Part shown: positions 9,023 through 17,676 of the stretch, one piece after another
Layout of the letters: each line of letters begins with the position of its first letter
Position numbering within the stretch: the stretch's first letter is position 1
Origin: Spirochaetales bacterium Spiro_10
GTDB taxonomy: Bacteria > Spirochaetota > Spirochaetia > Treponematales > Treponemataceae
Length of the DNA: 44,108 bases
Assembly: GCA_001604405.1 (NCBI GenBank)
Contig: LVBL01000001.1
Location: forward strand, 1-44,108
Reading direction: 5' to 3'
The notes under the pieces: model-generated
What the model saw: only the letters and a program-made list of their open reading frames with translations
Told to the model about the DNA's origin: nothing
The model's database searches: none
Translations under genes and position numbers: made by a program

Positions 9023-9870
9023 ACGAACGTACGCATTTCGCCTTCTTTGACGAGGGCTCGAAAAGGGAAATCAGGCGGGCGATCCTGAAGGCGATCGCCA
9101 TTCCGGGGTATCAGGTACCCTTCGCCTCGCGGGAGATGCCCATCGCCCGCGGCTGGGGAACCGGCGGCCTCCAGCTGACCCTCTCGCTCGTCGGAAAAGA
9201 CGACGTGCTCAAGGTCATCGACCAGGGCTGCGACGAGTCGGTAAACGCGGTCAACATCAAGAAGCTCGTCGTCGACACGACCGGGATCCGCGTCACCGAC
9301 CGCACCGGGGAGGCGACGCTCATCCAGAGCAGGCACCGCATCCCGGAAACGCCGCTCTCTTCCGACCAGATACTCGTCCTGCAGGTACCGATGCCGGAAC
9401 CCTTGCGGAACATCGAGCCGAGCGAGCGCGTGACGAAGCGGCTCCATTCCGAGCGGGACTACAGCGGGGCCTACCTCATGCTGTTCGAGGAGATCATGCG
9501 CTACGGCACGATGGCCACGGGAGCCGACCATCCCGTTCTCGTCCGCGACCGGTACGTCATGTCGCCGAGTCCCATCCCGAAATTCGACAACCCGAAGATG
9601 AACGGCGGCGAGGCGCTCATCCTGCTCGGCGCCGGCCGCGAAAAGCGCATTTACGCGGTCCCGCCGCACACGAGCGTCGCCTCGCTCGACTTCGAGGACT
9701 ATCCGTTCAGGCCGGAATCCTTTCCCGGAAAGAAATGCGCCCTGTGCGGCGCCACGGGGGTGTTCCTCGACGAGACCGAAAACGCGGAAACGGGCGTGAG
9801 CGAATACCGATGCAACGACTCCGACTGGTGCCTCTCGAGACTGAACGGGAAGGAGGCCTCGAATGGATGA
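9019..9870 (+). CDS. phnJ: C-P lyase PhnJ, radical SAM enzyme (ribosyl phosphonate lyase)
   Basis: PhnJ cleaves the carbon-phosphorus bond, releasing the hydrocarbon and forming ribose 1,2-cyclic phosphate 5-phosphate. The 283-residue protein keeps the four catalytic cysteines at the C-terminus: C240, C243, C265 and C271 (KKCALCG, then RCNDSDWCL). Their spacing equals that of E. coli PhnJ, where three bind the Fe-S cluster and the last forms the thiyl radical. Other family blocks seen are YQVPFASREMPIARGWGTGG and MPEPLRNIEPSE. It overlaps phnI by 4 bases and phnK by 8. Confidence 0.97.
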   Translation: MNERTHFAFFDEGSKREIRRAILKAIAIPGYQVPFASREMPIARGWGTGGLQLTLSLVGKDDVLKVIDQGCDESVNAVNIKKLVVDTTGIRVTDRTGEATLIQSRHRIPETPLSSDQILVLQVPMPEPLRNIEPSERVTKRLHSERDYSGAYLMLFEEIMRYGTMATGADHPVLVRDRYVMSPSPIPKFDNPKMNGGEALILLGAGREKRIYAVPPHTSVASLDFEDYPFRPESFPGKKCALCGATGVFLDETENAETGVSEYRCNDSDWCLSRLNGKEASNG

Positions 9871-10690
9871 GAAGACCATCCTCTCCGTCAGGGATCTCGC
9901 GAAGCGCTACGGGCCTGGCTGCCCCCTTTGCGCGGAGAAAACCGAAAAGAACTACTGCACCGAGTGCGGGACGGTACACGCCCTCGGCGGCGTCAGTTTC
10001 GACGTATGCGAGGGAGAGATACTGGGGATCGTCGGCGAGTCGGGAAGCGGCAAGTCGACGCTCATGCAGTGCGTGTACCTCGACCAGGAGGCGAGCGCGG
10101 GAGGGATATTCCTCGACGCGTACCGCGGCGGAACGGAAAACATCCTGTCCGTCTCCGGGCAGGAAAAGCGTTTCATCCGCAACCATCTGTTCGGCAAGGT
10201 ATACCAGAACCCGACTCACGGGCTGAAGATGGACTTTTCGGCCGTGAGCAACATCGCCGAGAAGCTGATCGCGGCCGGGCACCGGAACGTGTCGTCGATG
10301 GAGCGCCGCGCGCGGGAGCTTCTCGCGCACGTTAACATTCCGGAATTCCGCGCGAGGGAGGCTCCGAGGAATTTCTCCGGCGGAATGCAGCAGAGGGTCC
10401 AGATCGCGCGTGCCCTCTCGAACAACCCGCCCATACTCCTCCTTGACGAGATCACGACCGGACTCGACCTTTCCGTGCAGGCGAAGGTGCTTGACCTCGT
10501 CCGCCGGATACAGAGGGAGCTCAAGGTGACGATGGTCCTCGTGTCCCACGACCTGACCGTCGTCCGCATGCTCGCGGACCGTACCGTTGTCATGCTCAAC
10601 GGGAAAATCGTGGAAAGCGGGCTGACCGACCAGATACTCGAGGACCCGCAGCACCCGTACACGCAGGAGCTGGTTCACTCAATCCTTTAA
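9863..10690 (+). CDS. phnK: C-P lyase ABC-type ATPase PhnK with a four-cysteine insertion
   Basis: PhnK is an ATPase that docks on PhnJ in the C-P lyase complex; it is not a transporter subunit. The 275-residue protein has Walker A GESGSGKST, signature FSGGMQQRVQIARAL, Walker B ILLLDEITTGLD and H-loop VSHDLTV. Between strand one and the P-loop lies an insertion with C20, C23, C32 and C35 (CPLC, then CTEC), which looks like a small zinc knuckle. E. coli PhnK lacks it, but I recall similar insertions in PhnK of other phyla. The ATG lies inside the end of phnJ. Confidence 0.93.
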   Translation: MDEKTILSVRDLAKRYGPGCPLCAEKTEKNYCTECGTVHALGGVSFDVCEGEILGIVGESGSGKSTLMQCVYLDQEASAGGIFLDAYRGGTENILSVSGQEKRFIRNHLFGKVYQNPTHGLKMDFSAVSNIAEKLIAAGHRNVSSMERRARELLAHVNIPEFRAREAPRNFSGGMQQRVQIARALSNNPPILLLDEITTGLDLSVQAKVLDLVRRIQRELKVTMVLVSHDLTVVRMLADRTVVMLNGKIVESGLTDQILEDPQHPYTQELVHSIL

Positions 10691-10701
10691 CCGGAGGTTC
10701 C

Positions 10702-11910
10702 ATGTTATTTATCAAGAACTGCACGATCGTCACGGAGAACGGGGAGATCGCCGGACACTCTCTCGCGATCGACGGAGACCGCATCGCGGCGATCGTTCCC
10801 GACGGATCCGGGCCTGGAGCGGTTTTCGCCGCGTCGCCGGCCGACGAGACGATAGACGCCGAAGGCGGCTACGTGACGCCGGGTTTCATCGACATCCACT
10901 CCGACTACATCGAGCACATGACGGCCCCGAGGCCGACGAGCGTGATGGATTTCTCCCTCGGCCTCCACGAAACGGAGCGGGAACTCGTGAGCCACGGCAT
11001 CACGACCATGTTCCACTCCCTGTCGATCTACAAACGCGCGCTCTTCAGCGAAAAGCCGATCAGGAACGCCGAGAACGTCAGGAAATTCGCCGACGTGATC
11101 GCGCGGTCGCACGGCTCCCTCCACCTCATACGGCACCGATTCCACGCGCGCTTCGAGATCGACAACATCGACCGCACCGAGGAGCTTCTGGACTACATCC
11201 TCGAGGGAAAGGTGCATCTCGTCTCGTTCATGGACCATACACCCGGACAGGGGCAATACCGGGACATCGAGATGTACCGCTCGACGCTCCGCGGATATCA
11301 GGACCTTACCGACGCCGAGCTTGACCGGATAGTCTCCGAGACGCAGGGCTCGCAGAAACTCACGCTCGAGCGCATCTCGGAAATCGCGCGGACGGCGAGG
11401 GAACGGGGCATCGCGGTCGCGTCCCACGACGACGACAGCGTCGAGAAACTCGCGTTCGTCCAGAGTTTCGGCACCACGATCAGCGAGTTCCCGATCACCC
11501 TCGAGGTAGCCCGCGCGGCGAAGGCCCGGGGCCTCCACACGATAGCGGGGGCGCCCAACGTGCTCCTCGGCGGATCGCACTCGGGAAACCTTTCCGCCGA
11601 AGAGGCCATCGCCGACGGATGCGTCGACATACTCTGCAGCGACTACTACCCGGCCGCCATGATACACGCGATCTTCTCGCTCCACGAACGGCGCGGCATC
11701 CCCCTGCACGAGCTCGTGAATCTCGTTACCATAAACCCGGCGCGCGCCGTCCTCATGGACGGAGAGATCGGATCGATCGACATCGGCAAAAAGGCCGACG
11801 TGCTCGTCATCAAGCGGCTGGAAAGCGGCTTCCCCGTGGTCGCGAACGCGATCGTCGACGGGAAAGAGGTTTTCTCCTCGCGGTACAGGACGGAGGCGAG
11901 ACCCGCATGA
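10702..11910 (+). CDS. phnM: Ribosyl phosphonate triphosphate diphosphatase PhnM
   Basis: PhnM hydrolyses alpha-D-ribose 1-methylphosphonate 5-triphosphate to the 5-phosphate plus pyrophosphate, feeding PhnJ. The 402-residue protein is an amidohydrolase-superfamily enzyme. Visible metal-site and family motifs are [46 protein letters not shown] and [12 protein letters not shown], all typical of PhnM. The ATG follows CCGGAGG, 11 bases after phnK. Its stop overlaps the next gene (ATGA). Confidence 0.95.
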   Translation: MLFIKNCTIVTENGEIAGHSLAIDGDRIAAIVPDGSGPGAVFAASPADETIDAEGGYVTPGFIDIHSDYIEHMTAPRPTSVMDFSLGLHETERELVSHGITTMFHSLSIYKRALFSEKPIRNAENVRKFADVIARSHGSLHLIRHRFHARFEIDNIDRTEELLDYILEGKVHLVSFMDHTPGQGQYRDIEMYRSTLRGYQDLTDAELDRIVSETQGSQKLTLERISEIARTARERGIAVASHDDDSVEKLAFVQSFGTTISEFPITLEVARAAKARGLHTIAGAPNVLLGGSHSGNLSAEEAIADGCVDILCSDYYPAAMIHAIFSLHERRGIPLHELVNLVTINPARAVLMDGEIGSIDIGKKADVLVIKRLESGFPVVANAIVDGKEVFSSRYRTEARPA

Positions 11911-12533
11911 AGCGCCTTCGAAAACGGCCTACGGTCGGAAAGGACTGCAAGATCTCGGGCTCGACGCTCGGCGAATGGACCGAAGTCGGCGACTGGAACC
12001 GGTTCGAGAACGTCACGCTCGGCGATTTCTCGTACACCGGCCCCTGGTGCATAGCGCAAAACGCGCGCATCGGGAAGTTCTCGAACATAGCGGCCGCGGT
12101 CAGGATCGGCCCGACGGACCATCCGATGGACCGGGCCACGCTGCACCACTTCACCTACCGGAGGCGGATGTTCGGTTTCGCGAAGGAGGATGACCGGGAG
12201 TTCTTCGCGGAAAGGGAATCGCGCGTCGCGACGATAGGCCACGACACCTGGATCGGGCACGGGGCCATCATCATGCCGGGCGTCACGATCGGAAACGGCG
12301 CTATCGTCGGATCCGGCGCTGTCGTGACGAAGGACGTCCCCGCGTTTTCCATCGTGGTCGGCGTTCCCGCCCGCCTCGTCCGCTTCCGCCTCGCGCGGGA
12401 GACTGCGGCCGCGATAGAGGCGATCGCCTGGTGGGACTGGGACCGCGACACGATCCTCGAGCGGCAGGAAGACTTCAGGCTGACGAGCGAGGCCTTCGCG
12501 GCGCTCTACTCGAAGGGGAGAAACGCCGAATGA
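11907..12533 (+). CDS. Phosphonate-locus transferase of the hexapeptide-repeat family
   Basis: This 208-residue protein has left-handed beta-helix repeats, seen as spaced I/V-G-x-x motifs: [14 protein letters not shown], then [18 protein letters not shown] and [18 protein letters not shown]. It ends with a helical tail ([14 protein letters not shown]). It matches the acyltransferase-like family repeatedly encoded within phn operons (TIGR03308 type). The substrate is not established; an acetyl-CoA-dependent transfer to an aminoalkylphosphonate, as PhnO does, is a reasonable guess. It overlaps phnM and phnL by 4 bases each, so it belongs to the C-P lyase transcript. Confidence 0.88.
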   Translation: MKRLRKRPTVGKDCKISGSTLGEWTEVGDWNRFENVTLGDFSYTGPWCIAQNARIGKFSNIAAAVRIGPTDHPMDRATLHHFTYRRRMFGFAKEDDREFFAERESRVATIGHDTWIGHGAIIMPGVTIGNGAIVGSGAVVTKDVPAFSIVVGVPARLVRFRLARETAAAIEAIAWWDWDRDTILERQEDFRLTSEAFAALYSKGRNAE

Positions 12534-13225
12534 AACCCTTGCTCGAGATAACCTCGCTCGGAAAGAACTTCCTCGTGCACGAGACGGGCACGAGGATACG
12601 CGCGTGCGGAAACGTCGACATCTCGGTCATGCCCGGCGAGTTCGTCGGCATCACGGGGAGGAGCGGCTCGGGAAAGTCCACGATCCTCCGGATGATCTAC
12701 CGTACCTACGTCGCCGACGAGGGAGAGATACTCTACGACTCCTCGCGGTTCGGCGCCATAAGCCTCTCGAAGGCCTCCGAGCGCGAGATCCTCTGGCTTC
12801 GCAAGCACGAGATCGGTTACATCAGCCAGTTCCTGAACGTGATACCGCGGACTACGGCGCGTTCGATGATCGTCGAAGCCGGACTCGAGACGGGTCTTGA
12901 GGAGACACGCGCGAACGAGGAGGCCGAGCGGATGCTCGCCCACTTCGAGCTCGATCCCGTTCTCTGGGACAGCTTCGCGCAAACCTTCTCCGGCGGGGAA
13001 AAGCTGAGGCTCAACATCGCCCGCGCGATGGTGAAGAAACCGAGGCTCCTTCTCCTCGACGAGCCGACGGCGAGCCTTGACGCGCATTCGAAACGCCGCG
13101 TCCGCCAGCTCATCGAGCGGCTGAAGGCGGACGGCACCACCATGCTCGGCATATTCCACGACATAGAGTTCATGGAAGGGCTGTGCGACCGCGAGTACCG
13201 CATGAGCGCCGGAAAGGTAGGCTGA
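12530..13225 (+). CDS. phnL: C-P lyase ABC-type ATPase PhnL
   Basis: PhnL is the second non-transport ATPase of the C-P lyase system and is needed with PhnGHI for the first step. The 231-residue protein has Walker [10 protein letters not shown], signature [15 protein letters not shown], Walker [13 protein letters not shown] and a LGIFHD H-loop. The block [13 protein letters not shown] is typical of PhnL. It starts inside the ATGA overlap with the hexapeptide transferase. Size is close to that of E. coli PhnL (226). Confidence 0.94.
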   Translation: MKPLLEITSLGKNFLVHETGTRIRACGNVDISVMPGEFVGITGRSGSGKSTILRMIYRTYVADEGEILYDSSRFGAISLSKASEREILWLRKHEIGYISQFLNVIPRTTARSMIVEAGLETGLEETRANEEAERMLAHFELDPVLWDSFAQTFSGGEKLRLNIARAMVKKPRLLLLDEPTASLDAHSKRRVRQLIERLKADGTTMLGIFHDIEFMEGLCDREYRMSAGKVG

Positions 13226-13229
13226 CACG

Positions 13230-14054
13230 ATGCGGGCCGATTTGCACACTCACAGCGAGCATTCCGACGGCTCAGACCCGATAGCCCGCATTGTCGCCCT
13301 CGCCCGTGAATGCGGGGTCACGCACCTTTCGGTGACGGATCACGACACCGTCTCGCACGTCGGGGAGCTTCTCGCAGAGGGAAGCAAGGCCGGGATAGCC
13401 ACGGTCCCCGGCGTCGAGATCTCGGCCTTCGATCCCTCGACGGGACGGAAGGTACACATACTCGGCTACGGATTCTCCGCGACGGAGGCCATCCGCGGCG
13501 TGTGCGACCCCATACTCCGAGCGCGCGAGGCCGCGACGCTCCGGAAGATCGAGACGCTCGAGCGGCTGGGGTACCCGGTCTCGGAGGACAGCGTGCGGAA
13601 GGCAAACGGAAATCCGCGCACGCTCTACAAACAGCACGTCATGAAGCTGCTCGTGGACGAGCGCCTGGCCGAGTCGGTGTACGGCGCTCCCTATCGGGAA
13701 CTTTTCGGAAAGGGCGGCCCGTGCGCGGGGGATATCCGCTATCCCGACTGCCGGGACGCCGTCGCGGCCGTAACGGAGGACGGAGGTCTCGCCGTGCTCG
13801 CGCATCCGGGACAGCAGGGGATTCTCGATCTTGTCCCCGCGCTCGCGGGACTGGGTCTTGCGGGAATAGAGTTCTACCACGAAAGCCACCGTCTCGAGGA
13901 CCACAAAAAAGTGCTCGCGGCGGCCGGGCGATACGGTCTTTTTTTGACGGGCGGAAGCGACAGCCACGGCGCGCTCGGCTCGGTCCACCGGGTGGGAGGG
14001 ATTACCGCTCCCCATTCCGTATTCTCGGGCCCGCTCGCCGAGCGGTTCAAGTAG
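13230..14054 (+). CDS. phnPP: PHP-family phosphoesterase, probable ribosyl cyclic phosphate phosphodiesterase (PhnPP type)
   Basis: This 274-residue protein has the metal-binding motifs of the PHP family: HTHSEHSDG (H6, H8, D13), TDHDT (D37, H38), PGVEIS (E63), LAHPGQ (H192) and GSDSHG (D244, H246). PhnJ produces 5-phosphoribosyl 1,2-cyclic phosphate, which PhnP (a metallo-beta-lactamase fold) opens in E. coli. No phnP is present here, and a PHP-family enzyme called PhnPP does this job in Eggerthella lenta. Its place 4 bases after phnL makes that role likely. The fold is certain; the exact reaction is inferred. PHP proteins of the TrpH/RNase AM type share these motifs, which is the main alternative. 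Confidence 0.85.
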   Translation: MRADLHTHSEHSDGSDPIARIVALARECGVTHLSVTDHDTVSHVGELLAEGSKAGIATVPGVEISAFDPSTGRKVHILGYGFSATEAIRGVCDPILRAREAATLRKIETLERLGYPVSEDSVRKANGNPRTLYKQHVMKLLVDERLAESVYGAPYRELFGKGGPCAGDIRYPDCRDAVAAVTEDGGLAVLAHPGQQGILDLVPALAGLGLAGIEFYHESHRLEDHKKVLAAAGRYGLFLTGGSDSHGALGSVHRVGGITAPHSVFSGPLAERFK

Positions 14055-14055
14055 G

Positions 14056-14874
14056 CTAGAAGCTCCGCTTCATCCTCTCGCCCGCGGCCTCGAGGGCGAT
14101 GGCCAGGGCGAGGATCGCCCAGGTAATCGATCCGACTTCGCGCAGGTCGAAGTAAAAGCTTGAGGCCATGAAGAGGTCGAATCCGATGCCGCCCGCGCCC
14201 GCGGCGGCGCCCATGGCGACGGCGGTCACGAAGTTGATCTCGAAGCGGATGAAAGTCCAGGAAAGGATAGCCGTCATCGAGGCGGGAAAGACCGCCTGGA
14301 AGACAATCTGCCACCAGCTCGCGCCCGACGCCCTGAGGGCCTCTATGACGCCCGCATCTATCTCCTCGTACGATTCCGAATACGCCTTCAGGAGATAGCC
14401 GACCGTGTGAAAGACCATGCCCACGACGGCCGCTACGGCCCCGAGTCCCGCCCCGACCGCGAATATGAGCACCCAGAGCACCGTCGGGACCGCCCTGACC
14501 ACGGCGATGAAGCCCTTCAAAAACGGGCCGAAGGGACCGCGCGCGAGGTTGCGGGCGGCGGCAAGGGCGAGAAAGAGGGCGATCACCGCGCCGAGTATCG
14601 TGGTAAGGAACGAGAGAGACAGGGTAACGGCCATCTGATGGCCCGTTTCCGCGAGCGTCAGGTGCTTGAACGCCGGTTTGGCGAACATGACGCCGAGATC
14701 CCGTCCGGTTTTGGCGAGCCCCCCGAAAAAGGACACGCCCTTGCCGTCAAGCAAAAAAAAGCCGATCACGGTGATGAGGGCCATGACGCCCACGGTTATC
14801 ATGGGCAGGCGGTCGTTGAACGTCCTGACGCGCAGTCGTATCGACCCGTTCTTTCCGTACATGACGGAGTTCAT
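14056..14874 (-). CDS. phnE: Phosphonate ABC transporter permease PhnE, second copy
   Basis: This 272-residue inner-membrane permease has about six hydrophobic segments and the permease loop EALRASGASWWQIVFQAVFP that contacts the ATPase. The N-terminus is a long helix (MITVGVMALITVIGFFLL). The ATG at 14874 overlaps the stop of the other phnE (ATGA). It probably pairs with that permease as a heterodimer. The frame is open far upstream, but that part lies over the first phnE. The stop is one base from the stop of the convergent PHP gene. Confidence 0.93.
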   Translation of the reverse strand: MNSVMYGKNGSIRLRVRTFNDRLPMITVGVMALITVIGFFLLDGKGVSFFGGLAKTGRDLGVMFAKPAFKHLTLAETGHQMAVTLSLSFLTTILGAVIALFLALAAARNLARGPFGPFLKGFIAVVRAVPTVLWVLIFAVGAGLGAVAAVVGMVFHTVGYLLKAYSESYEEIDAGVIEALRASGASWWQIVFQAVFPASMTAILSWTFIRFEINFVTAVAMGAAAGAGGIGFDLFMASSFYFDLREVGSITWAILALAIALEAAGERMKRSF

Positions 14875-15671
14875 TGCATGGCCCTCCTGATTCGGTTTGA
14901 AAGCGTCTCGATGGCGAGCACGACGAGGACGACGGACAGCGTCACGAGGCCGGCGGCGGGATAATTCATCCGCCTGTAGTAGAGGTTGAAGGCGAAGCCG
15001 ATTCCCGTGCCGGTGAGGATACCGACGAGGGTCGCCGAGCGTATGTTCGTCTCGACCATGTAGAGCATCCAGCTGACGGCCTGCGGCAGTACCGACGGCA
15101 CGACCGATTGCGCGACGGTGTGGGACCACGTGGCGCCGCTCGCGCGCAGGGCCTCGACGCTGTCGCCCGATGTCTCGTCGATCGACTCGAGGAACGCGCG
15201 GGTCAGAAACCCGAACGACTCGACGAAGATCGCGAGGAAGCCCGTGAAGTCGGACTGGCCGAAGCTGAAAAGGAAGATCATGGCCCAGGCGGCCACCGGT
15301 ATGTTGCGGAAAAACGAGGCGACGAGGCGGACGACCGCGGAGGCTATCCGTCCATTTCCCGTCGCGCGGCAGCCAAGGACCGCGAGGACGAAGGCGAGAC
15401 CCGCGGCGACGACGGTCGACATGACCGAGATCAGGACGGTCTGCCTGAGTTTCACGAGGATGTCGGGAAGCCTCGAGAGGGCGTCCGCGTTCGGCACGAA
15501 GTTGACCGCCATCCACCGGAGCGCCGCCGGAAAGGAGAGTGCGCTTTCCGCGAAGGTAAAACCGGTCAGGCGTTTCGACGCGGACACGAGGGCCCAGGCG
15601 ACGGCGATGCATATAAGCATGATCCGTCTCCGACGAACGAAAAAAGCGCGATACGAAATCGTGTTTGTCAT
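14871..15671 (-). CDS. phnE: Phosphonate ABC transporter permease PhnE, first copy
   Basis: This 266-residue permease has an N-terminal membrane helix (MLICIAVAWALVSA), a long periplasmic stretch, and the transmembrane core starting TVLISVMSTVVAAGLAFVLA. The ATPase-contact loop is EALRASGATWSHTVAQSVVP. Other PhnE traits are FFRNIPVAAWAMIFLF and ATLVGILTGTGIGF. It follows phnC by 4 bases. With PhnC, PhnD and the second PhnE it forms a complete importer. Confidence 0.94.
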   Translation of the reverse strand: MTNTISYRAFFVRRRRIMLICIAVAWALVSASKRLTGFTFAESALSFPAALRWMAVNFVPNADALSRLPDILVKLRQTVLISVMSTVVAAGLAFVLAVLGCRATGNGRIASAVVRLVASFFRNIPVAAWAMIFLFSFGQSDFTGFLAIFVESFGFLTRAFLESIDETSGDSVEALRASGATWSHTVAQSVVPSVLPQAVSWMLYMVETNIRSATLVGILTGTGIGFAFNLYYRRMNYPAAGLVTLSVVLVVLAIETLSNRIRRAMQ

Positions 15672-15675
15672 GCGA

Positions 15676-16437
15676 TCAATCCCCGACGAGCTCGCCGTCT
15701 TCGGTTCCGTATATCTCGTATACCGTGCGTTTCTTGAGACGTTCCGGCTCCCCGTCGAACACGAGCTCCCCGCCGCGCACGCCGATTACCCGGTCCGAGT
15801 ACTTCACGGCGACGTCGACTTGATGGAGGTTGACGAGCACGGAGATGCCGAGGTCGCGGCTGATCCCGCGCAGGTGGTCCATGATGACCTTTGCCGAGCC
15901 GGGATCGAGACTCGCGATCGGCTCGTCGCAGAGGATGAGCCTGGGGTCCTGCACGAGCGCGCGCGCGATGCCCACGCGCTGCTTCTGGCCCCCGGACAGG
16001 GCGTCGCATCTCCGGTACATCTCGTCCGAGAGGCCGAGCTTGTCGATGATTCCGACCGCCTGCCGCTTCTCGTCCTCCGAGTACATCCCGAGGATTCCCT
16101 GTATGTCGTTCTTGTACCCGAGCCGCCCGTGCAGGACGTTTTCGAGGACGGTCTGGCGGTTGACCAGGTTGTAATGCTGGAAGATCATGCCGATGCGCTT
16201 GCGCGCGTGGCGCAGCTCTCCCTTCGGGAGACGATGCATGTCGTACCCGTCGAACACGACGGTGCCGGACGTCAGGTCGATCATCCTGTTGATGCAACGG
16301 AGAAGGGTCGATTTCCCCGCTCCGGACCTTCCGATCACGGACACGAACTCGCCCTTCTTGACCTTGAAACTGACGTCGTGCAGGGCACGCGTGTCGTTAT
16401 AGTACTTTCCCGCCCGTTCGACTTCCAGCAGCGCCAT
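15676..16437 (-). CDS. phnC: Phosphonate ABC transporter ATP-binding protein PhnC
   Basis: This 253-residue ATPase powers phosphonate uptake. It has Walker A GRSGAGKST, Q-loop MIFQHYNLV, signature LSGGQKQRVGIARAL, Walker B LILCDEPIASLD and H-loop VNLHQVDVA, which is characteristic of PhnC. The start at 16437 follows AAGGCGG, 17 bases after phnD. The frame continues upstream but that part overlaps phnD. Confidence 0.95.
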   Translation of the reverse strand: MALLEVERAGKYYNDTRALHDVSFKVKKGEFVSVIGRSGAGKSTLLRCINRMIDLTSGTVVFDGYDMHRLPKGELRHARKRIGMIFQHYNLVNRQTVLENVLHGRLGYKNDIQGILGMYSEDEKRQAVGIIDKLGLSDEMYRRCDALSGGQKQRVGIARALVQDPRLILCDEPIASLDPGSAKVIMDHLRGISRDLGISVLVNLHQVDVAVKYSDRVIGVRGGELVFDGEPERLKKRTVYEIYGTEDGELVGD

Positions 16438-16454
16438 GGTAACCGCCTTTTGCC

Positions 16455-17477
16455 TTACTTGCTCAGATCGCGAATCGGCTGGAACCAGCCGTCTTCGACG
16501 GTAAGGAACCGCTCCCCGCCCTTGAACATGCCCTTGTGGGCCGCGCCCTTCGGGACGAAGATCATCTGGTTGTTCGTCGTGGAATCGCGCATGAACACCT
16601 CGCGCAGCTTGGCTACCGCCTCGGGAGACACGAGGGAGGCGTTGTAGATGAAGGGGGAGTTCAGCACGGGGACCGACTGGATGACCACGAATTTCTTTCC
16701 GATGAGTCCGGTGAAGGGATCCGCCGTGTCCTTGCGGATCTGATAGACGGCGCCGGGCCTGTTCTCGGGTCCGGTCACGAGCTCGACGTAGTTCGCCACG
16801 CAGGTGTCGCAGAACGCGGCGACGTCGGCCTTCCCGGTCAGGAGGTTGACCGCCGAGCCCTGGTGGGAGTTGCCGAACAGGACCTCGCTGAAGAACTTGC
16901 CCTTTCCGCCCTCGAGCAGGCCGTCCGCCTTGAGGCCGGCCCATTCGCCTTTCTTCCCGAAGTAGGACACGATTCCCGACGAGGGAACCTTGAAGCCGGA
17001 GGTGGAACTCGTGGAGACCCACGAGAAACGCTTGCCCTGGATGGCGTCGATAGAATAGACGGAACCGTTCTTGTAGGCCCCTTCCTCGCCCTGGCGGACG
17101 TTGAGCCAGCTGTAATACACCGCGTCGAAAAGCGTTCCGGAGGCGCCCGAGTTCACGACGAGGGGGAGGACCTTCGCGTTCTTCGCGTGGGCCTCGACAT
17201 AGCCCTGGGGTCCGAAGAACCCGAGATCGGCCTTGCCGTTCGCGATCGCCTCGATGGCGATGGTGTAGTCGGTGGTGAGCTTGTGGTCGACAGGCCGGCC
17301 GGTAGCCTCGGTTATGAGCGCGGCAAAGGCGTCGCGGGCTCCCTTCATGTCCTCGCCCGATTCGTTCGGGTACCAGACCATCACGAGCGGCTTGGACTTC
17401 GCGTCGGCGGTTCCCGAGGCGAACGCGCAGGCGCAGGATATCGCGAGCGCGATCAAAAGAAAGGTTCTTTTATTCAT
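16455..17477 (-). CDS. phnD: Phosphonate ABC transporter substrate-binding protein PhnD
   Basis: This 340-residue periplasmic binding protein has an N-terminal export signal (RTFLLIALAISCACAFASG); the Cys after AIS could be lipidated, as spirochaete lipoboxes are loose. The mature part has family features: VMVWYPNESGEDM at the first strand, TTDYTIAIEAIANGKADLGFFG, and VSTSSTSGFKVPSSGI, the loop that binds the phosphonate group. It is the first gene of phnD-C-E-E. AGAAGGA precedes the ATG. The final substrate range (alkyl- or aminoalkyl-phosphonate) cannot be read from sequence. Confidence 0.93.
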   Translation of the reverse strand: MNKRTFLLIALAISCACAFASGTADAKSKPLVMVWYPNESGEDMKGARDAFAALITEATGRPVDHKLTTDYTIAIEAIANGKADLGFFGPQGYVEAHAKNAKVLPLVVNSGASGTLFDAVYYSWLNVRQGEEGAYKNGSVYSIDAIQGKRFSWVSTSSTSGFKVPSSGIVSYFGKKGEWAGLKADGLLEGGKGKFFSEVLFGNSHQGSAVNLLTGKADVAAFCDTCVANYVELVTGPENRPGAVYQIRKDTADPFTGLIGKKFVVIQSVPVLNSPFIYNASLVSPEAVAKLREVFMRDSTTNNQMIFVPKGAAHKGMFKGGERFLTVEDGWFQPIRDLSK

Positions 17478-17503
17478 CGTTGTCGTCCTTCTCTCCGAGA
17501 TTA

Positions 17504-17519
17504 CCCGACGGCTGTCGGG
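17504..17519 (-). promoter_or_regulatory. Hairpin in the phnD leader
   Basis: A perfect six-base inverted repeat, CCCGAC and GTCGGG around a four-base loop, lies 27 bases upstream of the phnD start and just before its ribosome binding site. It could be an operator or an mRNA structure. No known phosphonate regulator site is recognised. Confidence 0.35.
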
Positions 17520-17520
17520 A

Positions 17521-17548
17521 TTCTACGACTATCGCCCCGGTTCGTAAG
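17521..17548 (-). promoter_or_regulatory. Candidate promoter for phnD
   Basis: On the minus strand a TTACGA element is followed after 16 bases by TAGAAT, a good -10. The -35 matches the sigma-70 consensus in only three positions. It would give a leader of about 40 bases that contains the hairpin. Confidence 0.35.
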
Positions 17549-17616
17549 GGTACCGTGAGGATACGATGAGAAAAAGCGCTGATTTCGTTTGGTTTTCGTA
17601 AGCGTTGCCGGACGGG

Positions 17617-17639
17617 GACCCGCCGTTCGGCGGCGGGTC
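17617..17639. terminator. Strong hairpin downstream of the DUF3999 gene
   Basis: A nine-base perfect stem, GACCCGCCG pairing with CGGCGGGTC, with a five-base loop. It lies 37 bases past the stop of the minus-strand DUF3999 gene and before the phnD promoter region. There is no T-tract on either strand, so factor-independent termination is uncertain; it may only shield the transcript end. Confidence 0.4.
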
Positions 17640-17676
17640 TTGCGTCAGGCGGCGGGCCGCGAGTCCGGCGGCCTTC

